From Proteobacteria bacterium UBA1844 (GTDB taxonomy: Bacteria > Pseudomonadota > Gammaproteobacteria > Steroidobacterales > Woeseiaceae), in assembly GCA_002338615.1 (NCBI GenBank), contig DDIS01000158.1, positions 1 to 44,631 of the forward strand: 44,631 nucleotides of DNA, in the 5' to 3' direction. The translations under genes and the position numbers were made by a program. Positions 27,051 to 36,101 of this stretch are shown in pieces. The first letter of the stretch is position 1, and every line of letters begins with the position of its first letter. A model generated the notes under the pieces. It was not told the origin of the DNA and searched no databases. It saw only the letters and a program-made list of their open reading frames with translations.

Positions 27051-28553
27051 GTGCTGAACTGTCCTGCAAATCAACTTGAGTCTGACGAATCTGAATCATT
27101 CGAAGGGGCGGACACGGCACAGCGGCGCCTGATCTTCATCAGCCACGCAAATCCCGAGGACAATGCGTTTACCAAGTGGCTCGCTGCACAACTTGCCATC
27201 GCTGGATATGAGGTGTGGTGCGACCTGACAGACCTTCTGGGCGGGGAGAAGTTCTGGAGGGACATTCCTGAAGCGATTGACGGCTACACGTTTCGCTTCC
27301 TATTCGCATCAACACTCGAGTCCAACCGGAAGGCCGGCACATTACGTGAGCTAGAGATGGCAGTTAAGGCTGAAGAAGATCATGCGATCAAAGACTTTGT
27401 CATTCCCTTAAAGGTGGATGCATTTCCATTCGCAAGTACGCAAAACCGAATTCGCGATCGAAATTTTGTTCGATTTGATGAGAATTGGGCTTCTGGGCTT
27501 GCGCAATTACTTGACCTTCTAAAGCGTGAAGGTGCCCCGAAAACAAACGGTGACGGCGCCGATGCCGTCAGCGCTTGGCATGAGCGAACAATCAGCCAGA
27601 ACCGCAAGATTGTCATTTCCAATGAGAAATGCTTTTCGAACTGGTTTTCGATTGATCTACCCAAACAAGTTCATCTGCATTACACGAATGCATCTACGAG
27701 CCAACTCGAATTGGCCGCAAGCTTGCTGAAGATACCGTACAGACTGCATGGGGGTGCGGTAATTTCATTCGCGGATGCCGATGACATTCAGAAAACGCTG
27801 AACGATATTGCCCGGCTCAAGAAAACCGAGAGTATCTGTCTAGCTGATTTCATAAACGACGGGTGCGACGAATGGGGGATAGCTCGGTTCGATGCTGGCA
27901 ACATTATCAGCGACCTGATTCGACAGGCATGGGATAACAAGCTGCAAAGCATGGACTTGGGATATCACACACTCGCAAGCGGATTGAGAGCCTGGTATTT
28001 CAAGGACGGGCAATTACCAAAGAATAAGGCGTTTTTCTCTCCCCCTGGAGGCGGGAAACGCACCTATCGTCAGCTTGTTGGTCGCAAAAGCAAGCAAACC
28101 GCCGAAGGTGTCAAGGTTGCGGATGGTAACTGGCACTTCGCTGTGTCCGCGTCACCTCAACTGTTCCCATTTTCGAGGATATTGCTGCGTTATCACGTGA
28201 TCTTTACCGACGATGGAGAGACACCTTGGGACAACGCCGACAGAATGCACAAAGCTAGGAGACGGGTCTGCAAGAACTGGTGGAATAAAGAGTGGCGGGA
28301 CCGCCTGTTCGCTATGTGTGCAGGGTTGGCGGATGGCCAAGATAGGCTGCAACTGGTCGTTGGACATGGTACTGCAATCGAAATGAGCATGAGTCCGGAA
28401 GTCTTTACGAGTCCCTGGACCTACTTCGAAGACGGTATGACAGGGGTCGATGAAAGCGACGATATTGAATTGGTCGAAGATCAGGCAGGGGAGGACGAAA
28501 GCGACGGAGAAGGCGACCAAGGGGAAGATGACGGAGGCGAACATGATGCCTAG
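27051..28553 (+). CDS. TIR-APAZ protein of a SPARTA (short Argonaute) system
   Basis: A 500-residue NADase effector that pairs with a short Argonaute. The N-terminal TIR domain reads LIFISHANPEDNAFTKWLAAQLAIAGYEVWCDLTDLLGGEKFWRDI and has the probable catalytic Glu at E100 (TLRELEMA). The rest (about 180-470) is taken as the APAZ domain, which contacts the guide/target duplex in known systems. The last 35 residues are extremely acidic (DESDDIELVEDQAGEDESDGEG...). The start is GTG 27051 with GGGAGG six bases upstream. On RNA-guided target recognition SPARTA complexes oligomerise and drain NAD(P)+, killing the infected cell. The stop overlaps the Argonaute start by 11 bases. Confidence 0.9.
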   Translation: MLNCPANQLESDESESFEGADTAQRRLIFISHANPEDNAFTKWLAAQLAIAGYEVWCDLTDLLGGEKFWRDIPEAIDGYTFRFLFASTLESNRKAGTLRELEMAVKAEEDHAIKDFVIPLKVDAFPFASTQNRIRDRNFVRFDENWASGLAQLLDLLKREGAPKTNGDGADAVSAWHERTISQNRKIVISNEKCFSNWFSIDLPKQVHLHYTNASTSQLELAASLLKIPYRLHGGAVISFADADDIQKTLNDIARLKKTESICLADFINDGCDEWGIARFDAGNIISDLIRQAWDNKLQSMDLGYHTLASGLRAWYFKDGQLPKNKAFFSPPGGGKRTYRQLVGRKSKQTAEGVKVADGNWHFAVSASPQLFPFSRILLRYHVIFTDDGETPWDNADRMHKARRRVCKNWWNKEWRDRLFAMCAGLADGQDRLQLVVGHGTAIEMSMSPEVFTSPWTYFEDGMTGVDESDDIELVEDQAGEDESDGEGDQGEDDGGEHDA

Positions 28554-30075
28554 ATTGCAGACGGGAAAAATGGCCCGTCGCCTGTTGCCGTTGACCGAAC
28601 CACGGCTTCTTTTTCGGCATGGTCAAAAGCTGGACGATCCAAAAGACGGCCTGTTGTTGTTTGGCCCACCGGATGTGCCGATTGGAATACAGTACGGCGT
28701 CATTGGGCTCCCGGCATCGATCGACCGATTCGAGAAATGGTCAGCCCAATTGATTAAAGCAACCCCTGCCGATCCGGATATAAAGAGCTCCCTGATGTTT
28801 CCCGGATTTGAGCCTGTGTTTCGTACGGCTTGGCCGGGCAAGGCCCGAGTGCGGCTTGGAGTAGACGAAGCGGAACTTGGTAACGCCTTGCGCAATACTG
28901 ACTCACACCAGAGGGTCTACGATGCGGTGGAGCTGTTTGCGGGCCCCATTGCGCGGTGGATCGAAGAAGAAGACCCCGCAGTATCGTTGTGGTTCGTTGT
29001 CGTTACCGAAGATTTGTGGAAACTCTGTCGCCCAAAATCTCGGGTCAGCCGAAAGGACGGAGTTCCTCCTGATGTTCATCTTTCGCATAAACAAGCACTG
29101 GACTTGCTAAAATCGCCGGACCTCTTTGACAACGCAAATGAAGCCGCTGAGAAGCACAGGTACGAGAACCACTTTCATAACCAATTGAAAGCGCGGTTAC
29201 TGGATTGTCAAGCTGTAACGCAGGTAATTCGAGAAACGACAATCGCACCTAGAGAGTTTCTTAATCAGTTCGGTAAGCCGACCAGACGAGTGCAGGACGC
29301 AGCAACTATCGCGTGGAACTTGTCAACCAGCGCGTACTACAAGAGTGGTGCAAAACCTTGGAGTCTTGCCGATATCCGAGATGGCGTTTGTTACATTGGC
29401 CTTATATTCAAGAGAACCAATAATCCAATGGACGAAACTGAAGCATGTTGCGGCGCGCAAATGTTTCTGCATACCGGAGAAGGAGTCATATTCAAGGGGT
29501 CCGTGGGTCCATGGCAATCCGGGAAGAGAGGCGAATTTCATCTCCCGAGACAAAAAGCGGCTGAGATCATTAAACTCTGTGTGGAGTCCTACAAGCAATG
29601 GCATGGTAATAATCCTTCGGAGCTCTTCATTCACGGACGCACACGATTTAACAAGGAAGAGGTCGCGGGATTTCAGGACGGCGCTCCCGACGATACGGAC
29701 ATTGCAGGAATTCAGATTTACAGGCCGAATGACCTCAAGCTATATCGGGACGGTAGACGCGCGGTACTACGTGGCGTTGCGCTAGAAATCGACGAACGAA
29801 ACGCCTTTGTTTGGACATCGGGCTACATTCCCAAGCTGCTTACTTACCCTGGACGCGAAGTTCCTACACCGTTGCGGGTAAGGATCGTCTTTGGTGATGT
29901 TGCCTTAAAAACCGTTCTAGCAGATATACTCGCTCTAACGAAACTGAATTTTAATTGCTGCATTTACGGGGATGGCTTCCCCGTTACATTGCGTTTTGCA
30001 GATGATGTCGGCGAAATTCTCACTGCGATTCCTGATATATGCGCCAAACCGCTCCCGTTCCGCCACTATATCTGA
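28543..30075 (+). CDS. Short prokaryotic Argonaute (MID-PIWI)
   Basis: A 510-residue protein with no N or PAZ domain, the expected size of a short pAgo. The second half carries PIWI signatures (GVCYIGLIFKR, CCGAQMFLHTGEGVIFKG, ELFIHGRTRFNKEEVAGF, and LTKLNFNCC) and ends in LPFRHYI, close to the conserved hydrophobic C-terminus that enters the MID pocket. The catalytic DEDX set of nuclease-active Argonautes is not evident, as expected for guide-dependent sensors. ATG 28543 follows GGAGG by six bases and overlaps the TIR-APAZ stop. Longer open frame upstream (from 28,450) runs inside the TIR-APAZ gene and is rejected. Downstream, 30,076-30,204 holds no gene. Confidence 0.92.
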   Translation: MMPRLQTGKMARRLLPLTEPRLLFRHGQKLDDPKDGLLLFGPPDVPIGIQYGVIGLPASIDRFEKWSAQLIKATPADPDIKSSLMFPGFEPVFRTAWPGKARVRLGVDEAELGNALRNTDSHQRVYDAVELFAGPIARWIEEEDPAVSLWFVVVTEDLWKLCRPKSRVSRKDGVPPDVHLSHKQALDLLKSPDLFDNANEAAEKHRYENHFHNQLKARLLDCQAVTQVIRETTIAPREFLNQFGKPTRRVQDAATIAWNLSTSAYYKSGAKPWSLADIRDGVCYIGLIFKRTNNPMDETEACCGAQMFLHTGEGVIFKGSVGPWQSGKRGEFHLPRQKAAEIIKLCVESYKQWHGNNPSELFIHGRTRFNKEEVAGFQDGAPDDTDIAGIQIYRPNDLKLYRDGRRAVLRGVALEIDERNAFVWTSGYIPKLLTYPGREVPTPLRVRIVFGDVALKTVLADILALTKLNFNCCIYGDGFPVTLRFADDVGEILTAIPDICAKPLPFRHYI

Positions 30076-30204
30076 TTGTGGGTTTAGTTTCCTCACGACG
30101 TTCTTGGCACAAGGAGTTTCAGAACAGTTCGTGACAAGAACACCCACCCCGTACCAATGTCAAACAGTGCCTACCCATCTGGCAAATCTTCAAGTGCACC
30201 ATCT

Positions 30205-30903
30205 TTAGAGGTACTTTTTGAAGTACGACACGCGTAGACGAAGCGCGATCGCGAACAAGACAACAAACGGCGGTATGACCCAACGCGGATTCATCGGTAT
30301 AGGCGGCACCAGGTACACTGCCCACACCAGCAGCAGGAACAATGGCACAGCCCGTTTCGCGCGGTGGTAGATGAAGCCCGATTCTCGTCCCCCACCGGTT
30401 CGACGCATCAACCAACCGTACAGACCGTCCGCCACCGCCGTCGTACCCACCAAAACAAATAGCGGCAGGCTCAGAATCAGCACCGCGAGGCGCATCGCAA
30501 AGAGCTGCAAGCCCAGCAGTGCCGTTTCGACGAGGACCCACAGTCCATCGATTAGAGCCGCGAGTAGCCCACTGCGATGTGTCGTCAGCCAGTTGCCGAG
30601 GCCGGTTTTCACGAACACCCAGTCGTGTGCCGCAGTGACGGTACCGTCGACAAAACGGCCGGCGACAGTACTCGAATCCAGTCCGAGAATCTGCCGTTCT
30701 GTCGCGATCAACCCGGCCAGTGCTTGGGTGCCGTCGTCCCAGATGACGATGACAAAGAGCAGATCAATAAGCAGCACCAACACACACAGTGCTGCGACCC
30801 ACCGCAGCCAGCGCCACAGCCCGCCCAGCACGCTGTGTTCCGGAATGAGCGGACTCGCTGGCCGAGGGTGGACCGCGTACGCACTGTCGTGCGATCTGAT
30901 CAC
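30205..30903 (-). CDS. ICE integral membrane protein, TIGR03747-like
   Basis: A 232-residue membrane protein with four to five hydrophobic segments. WIR-type features of the ICE family (TIGR03747, PFL_4697-like) are seen: LIATERQILGLDSSTVAGRFVDGTVTAAHDWVFVKTGLGNWL, and GLYGWLMRRTGGGRESGFIYHRAKRAVPLFLLLVWAVYLVPP. GTG 30903 overlaps the coupling-protein stop by one base (TAGTG). In conjugative elements of this type it always follows traD and probably helps connect the coupling protein to the secretion channel. The cargo begins directly downstream of it. Confidence 0.88.
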   Translation of the reverse strand: MIRSHDSAYAVHPRPASPLIPEHSVLGGLWRWLRWVAALCVLVLLIDLLFVIVIWDDGTQALAGLIATERQILGLDSSTVAGRFVDGTVTAAHDWVFVKTGLGNWLTTHRSGLLAALIDGLWVLVETALLGLQLFAMRLAVLILSLPLFVLVGTTAVADGLYGWLMRRTGGGRESGFIYHRAKRAVPLFLLLVWAVYLVPPIPMNPRWVIPPFVVLFAIALRLRVSYFKKYL

Positions 30904-32927
30904 TACGGTTCACAACCCGCGTAACGCAACAGACGTTCGGTACGAATTTCATCGAGCCCCGAGGGCATGCAGCGGTCCTTGCCGGGCAGCGGCATGCGCA
31001 GTTTAAACAAATGCCCGCCATGCAACAGGGCAAAACACTGGCCTTTCGGCAATGCCATCACATCCGCCGGCATCAGCATTTCAGTATCGGTTTCCATCAA
31101 GCGATCGGCGTTTTGCGAGATGAAGTCAACCGGCGTGTCGGGTTCGTTGTTGTCGGTGACGCGTGACTCCGCGGTTTTAGTGAATACCCGCACCCGCGGC
31201 AGATGCTCAGTGAGCACTCTTGCGGTGTGTTCATTCCGGACGCGGAGCATCAGCAGTGTGTTGAAGTTGCCGAGAATTTGTCCTGCTTTGGCGCGATCAC
31301 CGATGCCCGCTTCGATGTCTGACGTTGTCTGCGTGTACGCGGTTACCTGAATACCGGCACCGCCGGCTTTATTGAGCAGCGGAATGAACTCCTGACCCAC
31401 CAGTTCGGCAAATTCATCGGCGTGCACGACGCAGGGCGCACGTCGATGACTGAGTGTCTGCGGCAAGCCCTGCGTGTCGCCGTGCTTGTAGAGCCGCCCG
31501 GCGACCGAGGTCAAGTCAGCGAACATCGAGTTGCCGACAGCGCTCGCCACGTCCGGATCACTGAGCGCATCAAGGCCAACATAGACGATGCCGTTTTCGC
31601 GAATCACCCTCATCCAGTCCAGTATCGGTCGGTCGTCATTGAGATCTGCGTAGCGCGGTGCGAGCAGTTCGCCTACGGCACCGGAGGTAAGCTTTTCCAA
31701 CAACGGCAGTAAGGACGCCGTGAGCTTATCGAAATAGGTCTTGTCGTAGTCGAACGCGCTGCGGAGGCCGTCGGCCACCGGGTCGTAGAGCCCGCGCTCA
31801 TTAGCAAAGCGAATCAGCGCCAGCGCGTAGTGGTCGCGCCCGCGATGTGACAGTGCCAGGTTCTTGGGCTCGATGTTGCTTTCTATTGTCTGCACCGCCT
31901 CGCGCCAATCGCCTGGTATGATCTTGTTCAGCCACCATTCGTAGTAGTCGATCAACAAGGGCTCGATGTTGGTCACGTGGCGCGCAATGGCCCGATAGTC
32001 GGGCCGTCGACCCAGACCCACCAAGGCGCGTGCCACGACATTGGTGAAACGCCAGGCGAATTCGCGAAAGGCGGCGGAGTTGCCGGCCGACGGCAGTTGC
32101 GTTGCCGTGCGGGATGCGACTTCGGTGATGCGGCCGAAGTCGCCGATGGGGTTGTAGCGGGCCGACCATTCCGGAAAGCCGAGGTGAATAATCTGAAAGG
32201 TGTCCAGGCGGCCGGCCCGTTTGGCTTCCGCGTAGCAGCGCATCAACAAATCCGAATCGCCCTTGGGATCGATCACGACGACGGTCTCCCCGCGGCGGAT
32301 GTCTTGCGTCACCAGTATCTCGGCCTCACGGGTCTTGCCCACTCGGGTCGTGCCCACCACCAGGGTGTGCCCGTTGCGCTCATCAAGATTCATACTCACC
32401 GGCGCTTCTTCGGCCGCACCGACCCCGTGCAACAAGGGATCGCCACCCACCGTCGGCAAGGGCCGGAACGGATTCCACCCGGCATCGGCGCGAAGCACGC
32501 GGGCCAGCCACCGAAGACCGGTCGTGCCATCGAGGATTTGCTCAAGGCGGCGCACGCCTCGGAACAACAATCCGTGCTGCAGGTACCGTCTCGCATCCGG
32601 ATGGCGTGCCTCGACCAGTCGTTGGGTGTGGCGCTGCGACCAGCGAAAGCCCAACCCTAAAAACAATTGACTGTTTGAAGTTGGAATCTGGGTCGGCGCC
32701 AGTCGATAGCGTGGCAACTGACGCAATTGCGTCTGGTAACGAATCACAGCGGCACCCTGCAGAAATCGGCACAAGCCCCAGGCACCCAGCAACGCCGCGA
32801 CAATCCACGCCAACAGCGGCATGATCGGAAAGAGGTCCTGCGGAAACACCAGCAGCGCGAGCGCCGACAGCATCGCCACCGACGCCGGCAGGAACTCAAA
32901 CACGGGACGCAATCGATTGTCGAACAC
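30903..32927 (-). CDS. traD: Type IV coupling protein TraD (SXT/TOL subfamily)
   Basis: A 674-residue inner-membrane ATPase that brings the relaxase-DNA complex to the secretion channel. It has two N-terminal membrane segments (about 13-60), Walker A TTRVGKT, Walker B VVVIDPKGDSDLL and the TraG/TraD signatures VHADEFAELVGQEFIPLLNKAGGAGIQVTAYTQT and KAGQILGNFNTLLMLRV. The Walker A is TRVGKT, as is normal in this subfamily. GTG 32927 with GGAG nine bases upstream is the start. The gene lies six bases after the relaxase stop and overlaps the next gene. Confidence 0.95.
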   Translation of the reverse strand: MFDNRLRPVFEFLPASVAMLSALALLVFPQDLFPIMPLLAWIVAALLGAWGLCRFLQGAAVIRYQTQLRQLPRYRLAPTQIPTSNSQLFLGLGFRWSQRHTQRLVEARHPDARRYLQHGLLFRGVRRLEQILDGTTGLRWLARVLRADAGWNPFRPLPTVGGDPLLHGVGAAEEAPVSMNLDERNGHTLVVGTTRVGKTREAEILVTQDIRRGETVVVIDPKGDSDLLMRCYAEAKRAGRLDTFQIIHLGFPEWSARYNPIGDFGRITEVASRTATQLPSAGNSAAFREFAWRFTNVVARALVGLGRRPDYRAIARHVTNIEPLLIDYYEWWLNKIIPGDWREAVQTIESNIEPKNLALSHRGRDHYALALIRFANERGLYDPVADGLRSAFDYDKTYFDKLTASLLPLLEKLTSGAVGELLAPRYADLNDDRPILDWMRVIRENGIVYVGLDALSDPDVASAVGNSMFADLTSVAGRLYKHGDTQGLPQTLSHRRAPCVVHADEFAELVGQEFIPLLNKAGGAGIQVTAYTQTTSDIEAGIGDRAKAGQILGNFNTLLMLRVRNEHTARVLTEHLPRVRVFTKTAESRVTDNNEPDTPVDFISQNADRLMETDTEMLMPADVMALPKGQCFALLHGGHLFKLRMPLPGKDRCMPSGLDEIRTERLLRYAGCEP

Positions 32928-32933
32928 CGTCGT

Positions 32934-34505
32934 TTACTCCACGTCCGACTTGCGCGAAAGGAGACCGTTGGCGCTCGGTAATTCGAGTCCGAGCTTCGCT
33001 TCTGGATTGCGGATCAGCAGACCCTTGATGGTTTTGGTGCCGGCATTGCCGTCGACGGCGTAGTGAAAGACATTCTCACCGCGTGCGGTTTTGGCACTCA
33101 GTTTGCGTTTCAGAAATTGCTTCTGCGCCTCCCGCCATTCCTCGTCGGCAAACACGCGAAAAATCGCGGGGCTGACCAATAACAAACCTTCGTCCACCAC
33201 GTGTACTTGCGCTTTCGCGCTATTGATCGCCAACGCACCATTTTCAATCCCGTCGATCAACCACGCCAGGAACGGCTCGCCTGGGTCGGTCGCTTGCGCC
33301 GGGGTTGTTTCGCTCGCATCAGAAACCACCGGATCCTCATCGCCTGACGTTTCTGATACTGCCTCAACTTCGCGGACTCTCACCGCGGCGCAGGGCGGTC
33401 TCGCCGCCGGATCTGGCCACAGACGATCCAAGGGAATGCGAAGTAAGCTCAGCGTTTGGCACCAACTGTCGACACCGTCGCCAACCCGCACTTCGCAGTG
33501 CCACACGGCACGTTGTTCCGTCGTTGACGCGGCGAAGCCACGCTGTTGCAGTTCATCGATGAGACGATCGTTGCGAGCCGGCACGCCCGCCTGGCCTTGC
33601 AGGGCGTCGCGAATCGCCTCCAGACCGCGTTCACACGCCAGCCACAAGCTCGTGTCATCCAGGAAAGCGCCCGCGCCCTGTTGATTGACGGGCAATGTGC
33701 CGCTGTCGATCAACTGGCGCAGTGCCACCAACAAGCGCTCGGCCAGAGGTTTTGCGCTGGCACTTTGCAGCTGGCGTCGCTCGCCGCTGAGATCTTGGGC
33801 CACCGAGCCTCGATCAGCCTCTTTCACGATATCGGCGATTACCGTGCAACCTAGCGCGTGACCGCCAATGGCGCCAAGCCAGGCGGCCAGGGCATCGTGA
33901 TGATCGCCCAACCAGCGCAGGCCGTCCGCGGGCACGATGTGCGTCAACAGCAGCGGCGACACAGCCTCGTGCAATCGATGCGCTTGTCCGCGCCGAAACT
34001 CGATGCGGTAGTGCGTGCCAGGCACCTTGGTCATCGGGCCGACCCACGGACTCCAGAGTCCGATCGGCAGCCCATCGCGCCCGTGCAGCACAATACGCTG
34101 ATCCACCATCACTTTTCCGACGTCGTGTAGCAATGACGCGGTGGCAACGGCGTAAGTCCATGCGTCCTGTTCCGCGATGACGAATTCGGGCTCTTTGTCC
34201 GGCGGCAGTACATAGCCCCGCCGAATCTTGAGCGCGAGCTCCACCACCTCCAGCGCATGCCGCAGCAGACCGCCCAGCTCGCAATGATGGTGCGCTTCGG
34301 AGGCCGGTAAGCGCTGCACCAGCTCGGCGAAATTCGTGAACGCGGTTTGGTACAACCAGCGCCAGTGCGCGTCGGGCACACCGACGATGGCACGGATACT
34401 CCTGAGTCTCGCGCGGTGTTCGACGAGCAGCGTTTTACCCGTCAGGATGGGCTGCTCGCCCGATTCATCAGCCGATCGCCGCGACTTTTTCGCCAGCCCT
34501 AGCAT
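32934..34505 (-). CDS. traI: MobH-family relaxase (TraI_2, ICE type)
   Basis: A 523-residue relaxase that nicks DNA at oriT to start transfer. The N-terminal TraI_2 domain shows HHHCELGGLLRHALEVVELALK, followed by an HD-type metal site (ATASLLHDVGKVMVDQRI) and DGLRWLGDHHDALAAW. MobH relaxases use this HD-related site instead of the HUH motif. The C-terminal domain (about 410-520) is a DUF1528-like winged segment. ATG 34505 overlaps the upstream gene by seven bases. The gene order relaxase-coupling protein-TIGR03747 matches SXT- and PFL_4751-type elements. Confidence 0.93.
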   Translation of the reverse strand: MLGLAKKSRRSADESGEQPILTGKTLLVEHRARLRSIRAIVGVPDAHWRWLYQTAFTNFAELVQRLPASEAHHHCELGGLLRHALEVVELALKIRRGYVLPPDKEPEFVIAEQDAWTYAVATASLLHDVGKVMVDQRIVLHGRDGLPIGLWSPWVGPMTKVPGTHYRIEFRRGQAHRLHEAVSPLLLTHIVPADGLRWLGDHHDALAAWLGAIGGHALGCTVIADIVKEADRGSVAQDLSGERRQLQSASAKPLAERLLVALRQLIDSGTLPVNQQGAGAFLDDTSLWLACERGLEAIRDALQGQAGVPARNDRLIDELQQRGFAASTTEQRAVWHCEVRVGDGVDSWCQTLSLLRIPLDRLWPDPAARPPCAAVRVREVEAVSETSGDEDPVVSDASETTPAQATDPGEPFLAWLIDGIENGALAINSAKAQVHVVDEGLLLVSPAIFRVFADEEWREAQKQFLKRKLSAKTARGENVFHYAVDGNAGTKTIKGLLIRNPEAKLGLELPSANGLLSRKSDVE

Positions 34506-34945
34506 TCACTGCTCTCCGCTACGCCCGTATCGGACACTCGTGCGATCAGCCAGGATTCAATGACTTCGCGCTTCGGGTACGCGCTGAATGCCCGCCACAC
34601 GCGGATCTTCTCGGCATGGCGTTCGGCAAACTGCTGAAAGCTCTCTTCCAGCGGATGCCACAAGGTTCGATCGTCCTCACTCATGACGCGATACTCGAAT
34701 ACCTGGATTGACGCGATCTCGAGCAGCTTCGCGTTCGGGTCGGTCGATGCGACGGCGAGTTCGACGGTTTCCCGAAGCTCTCGATGTGGAAACTCGTCTT
34801 CATGGTCCATGAATCGCTCGATGCCCTCGGTAAGGGCCAACAGACTCATGCAAACCCGCGCCCATGATTCCAGTCCGGGGCGTTCTAGCAACAATTGCAG
34901 CACGGTGTTGAGCTCGATTTGGCGCTCTTCGTTGACAGATGTCAT
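34499..34945 (-). CDS. Hypothetical protein upstream of the relaxase
   Basis: A 148-residue soluble, acidic protein with no recognised family. It is helical throughout (EERQIELNTVLQLLLERPGLESWARVCMSLLALTEGIERFMDHEDEF) and ends in GVAESSEC. It overlaps the relaxase start by seven bases, so it is made with the relaxase. The ATG at 34945 has no strong ribosome binding site. A relaxosome accessory role (like MobI or a helper of oriT processing) would fit its position but is inference. Confidence 0.72.
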   Translation of the reverse strand: MTSVNEERQIELNTVLQLLLERPGLESWARVCMSLLALTEGIERFMDHEDEFPHRELRETVELAVASTDPNAKLLEIASIQVFEYRVMSEDDRTLWHPLEESFQQFAERHAEKIRVWRAFSAYPKREVIESWLIARVSDTGVAESSEC

Positions 34946-35305
34946 GTCTTACCGTAGCCGCCGAGATGGCCCCCGCATAGCGAAAACGGGGGCCAAATTT
35001 GTGCCCCGCTTTCCGCTGGTCTGGGGTTCTAGCAAGCGGTATAAGCAGCGGGTACGGCGCGGGGGATACCTACTCGCGGCGCTGCCACAGTGAGCTCGCC
35101 CAAGGAGTTACGCGTTCTATGCCTGCACATCGATCTTCGCGATGGGTCTCAACGCGCTGGTTGAATGACCGGTTCGCCGCCCTCAACTCGTCGGTTGGGG
35201 TGCCGGGCGCGGCCGCGCCCTTTCGCCGATGCTGTACTTTGCGATTGGTTCCTATGAGATATCTGCCGCTGCGGGATAGCGCCTGTCTGAACGGGGAGAT
35301 GGCCC
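34946..35305. other. Gene-free stretch between divergent operons, oriT candidate
   Basis: About 360 bases with no supportable gene. It separates the minus-strand relaxase operon from the plus-strand PH-domain/S49 genes, so it must hold promoters for both, though no near-consensus pair stands out. It contains a strong hairpin at 34968-34994 and a second inverted repeat (CCGCTT at 35006-35011 with AAGCGG at 35034-35039). Inverted repeats next to a relaxase gene are the usual setting of oriT. Confidence 0.5.
34968..34994. repeat. Perfect 8-bp GC-rich hairpin near the relaxase operon
   Basis: GGCCCCCG and CGGGGGCC flank an 11-base loop. It lies 23 bases upstream of the first gene of the relaxase operon. 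No T-run follows, so termination is not the obvious role. It could be part of oriT or an operator. Confidence 0.6.
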
Positions 35306-36088
35306 ATGACGCTCTATCTTGCGGCTAACGGGCAGCCGTTTACCGATCCCGATGCCGCTGCCTTCAAGGCGGACCGCATGAGCGAGGAATCCGGCGGTCG
35401 ATTCCACGTGGTGTCATTCGAGGGTGGCTATGCCGTGGAACCGGAACACGCCGCAAGCACCGCGCTTGGTAATCGTGATGATCCGGCGAAAGTGGCTGCC
35501 CGAGACGACATCCAGGCCTTACCAGACAACCCCGCCAAGGAAGTCACTCCCGACCCGACGGCGCAAACGGAACGGCCATTTTTCGTTACCTTGCGACCGG
35601 CCTGGCGCGCGCAACTCGTCGGCTTTTTTCTGATATTCCTCGGCAGCATCCTGGTGATCGCACCGACCTGGCCGGTTGCCCTTTTTTCCGCGGACGCCGT
35701 AATCGCCCTCAACCATCGCTTGCCTGGCGTATGGGACGACGTTGCGCTCGGTGGTCTTGCCCTGTGCCTCATCGGGATCTTTGTGGTGCTGCTGCAGCGC
35801 TACTGGCGAAAATCGGTGATCAGCAACGACGGCGTGATGCAATCCGTTGGCATTCTCATCTTCAGTCACGTTAGCCACATCGACATGGCGAACGTGCATG
35901 TCGTGGATGTCCGAAGGCCGAATCTTCTCCACATCCTCCTCAACCTGGGCACCGTTGAACTGTCGACCCCCGGCAGCGCCGGTGCTGATGTTGCCATTGT
36001 TGATGTGGTGGCACCGAAGAAACTGGCCGCCTTCATACGTGAACGCGTTGCCCTCGCTCAATCCCGGCGCCAGTTCGCCGATTTCTGA
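35306..36088 (+). CDS. Membrane protein with bacterial PH-like (bPH2) C-terminal domain
   Basis: A 260-residue protein: a soluble N-terminal 90 residues (MTLYLAANGQPFTDPDAAAFKADRMSEES...), two membrane segments (about 108-130 and 147-168), then a short beta-rich domain (SVISNDGVMQSVGILIFSHVSHIDMANVHVVDVRRPNLLHILLNLGTVELSTPG). The last part fits YdbS-type bPH domains. GGGGAGATGGCCC precedes ATG 35306. It is 13 bases before the S49 protease gene on the same strand, and the pair is an accessory unit inside the conjugation region. Function is unknown. Confidence 0.75.
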   Translation: MTLYLAANGQPFTDPDAAAFKADRMSEESGGRFHVVSFEGGYAVEPEHAASTALGNRDDPAKVAARDDIQALPDNPAKEVTPDPTAQTERPFFVTLRPAWRAQLVGFFLIFLGSILVIAPTWPVALFSADAVIALNHRLPGVWDDVALGGLALCLIGIFVVLLQRYWRKSVISNDGVMQSVGILIFSHVSHIDMANVHVVDVRRPNLLHILLNLGTVELSTPGSAGADVAIVDVVAPKKLAAFIRERVALAQSRRQFADF

Positions 36089-36101
36089 CAGGAGATACGG
36101 C

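Noticed and set aside
28450..28542. Longer N-terminus for the short Argonaute
   Set aside because: It lies within the TIR-APAZ gene, its residues are low-quality Lys/Thr-rich, and the ATG at 28543 has GGAGG at the right distance.
34968..34994. Rho-independent terminator
   Set aside because: A strong stem but no T-run on either side; listed as a repeat and oriT candidate.
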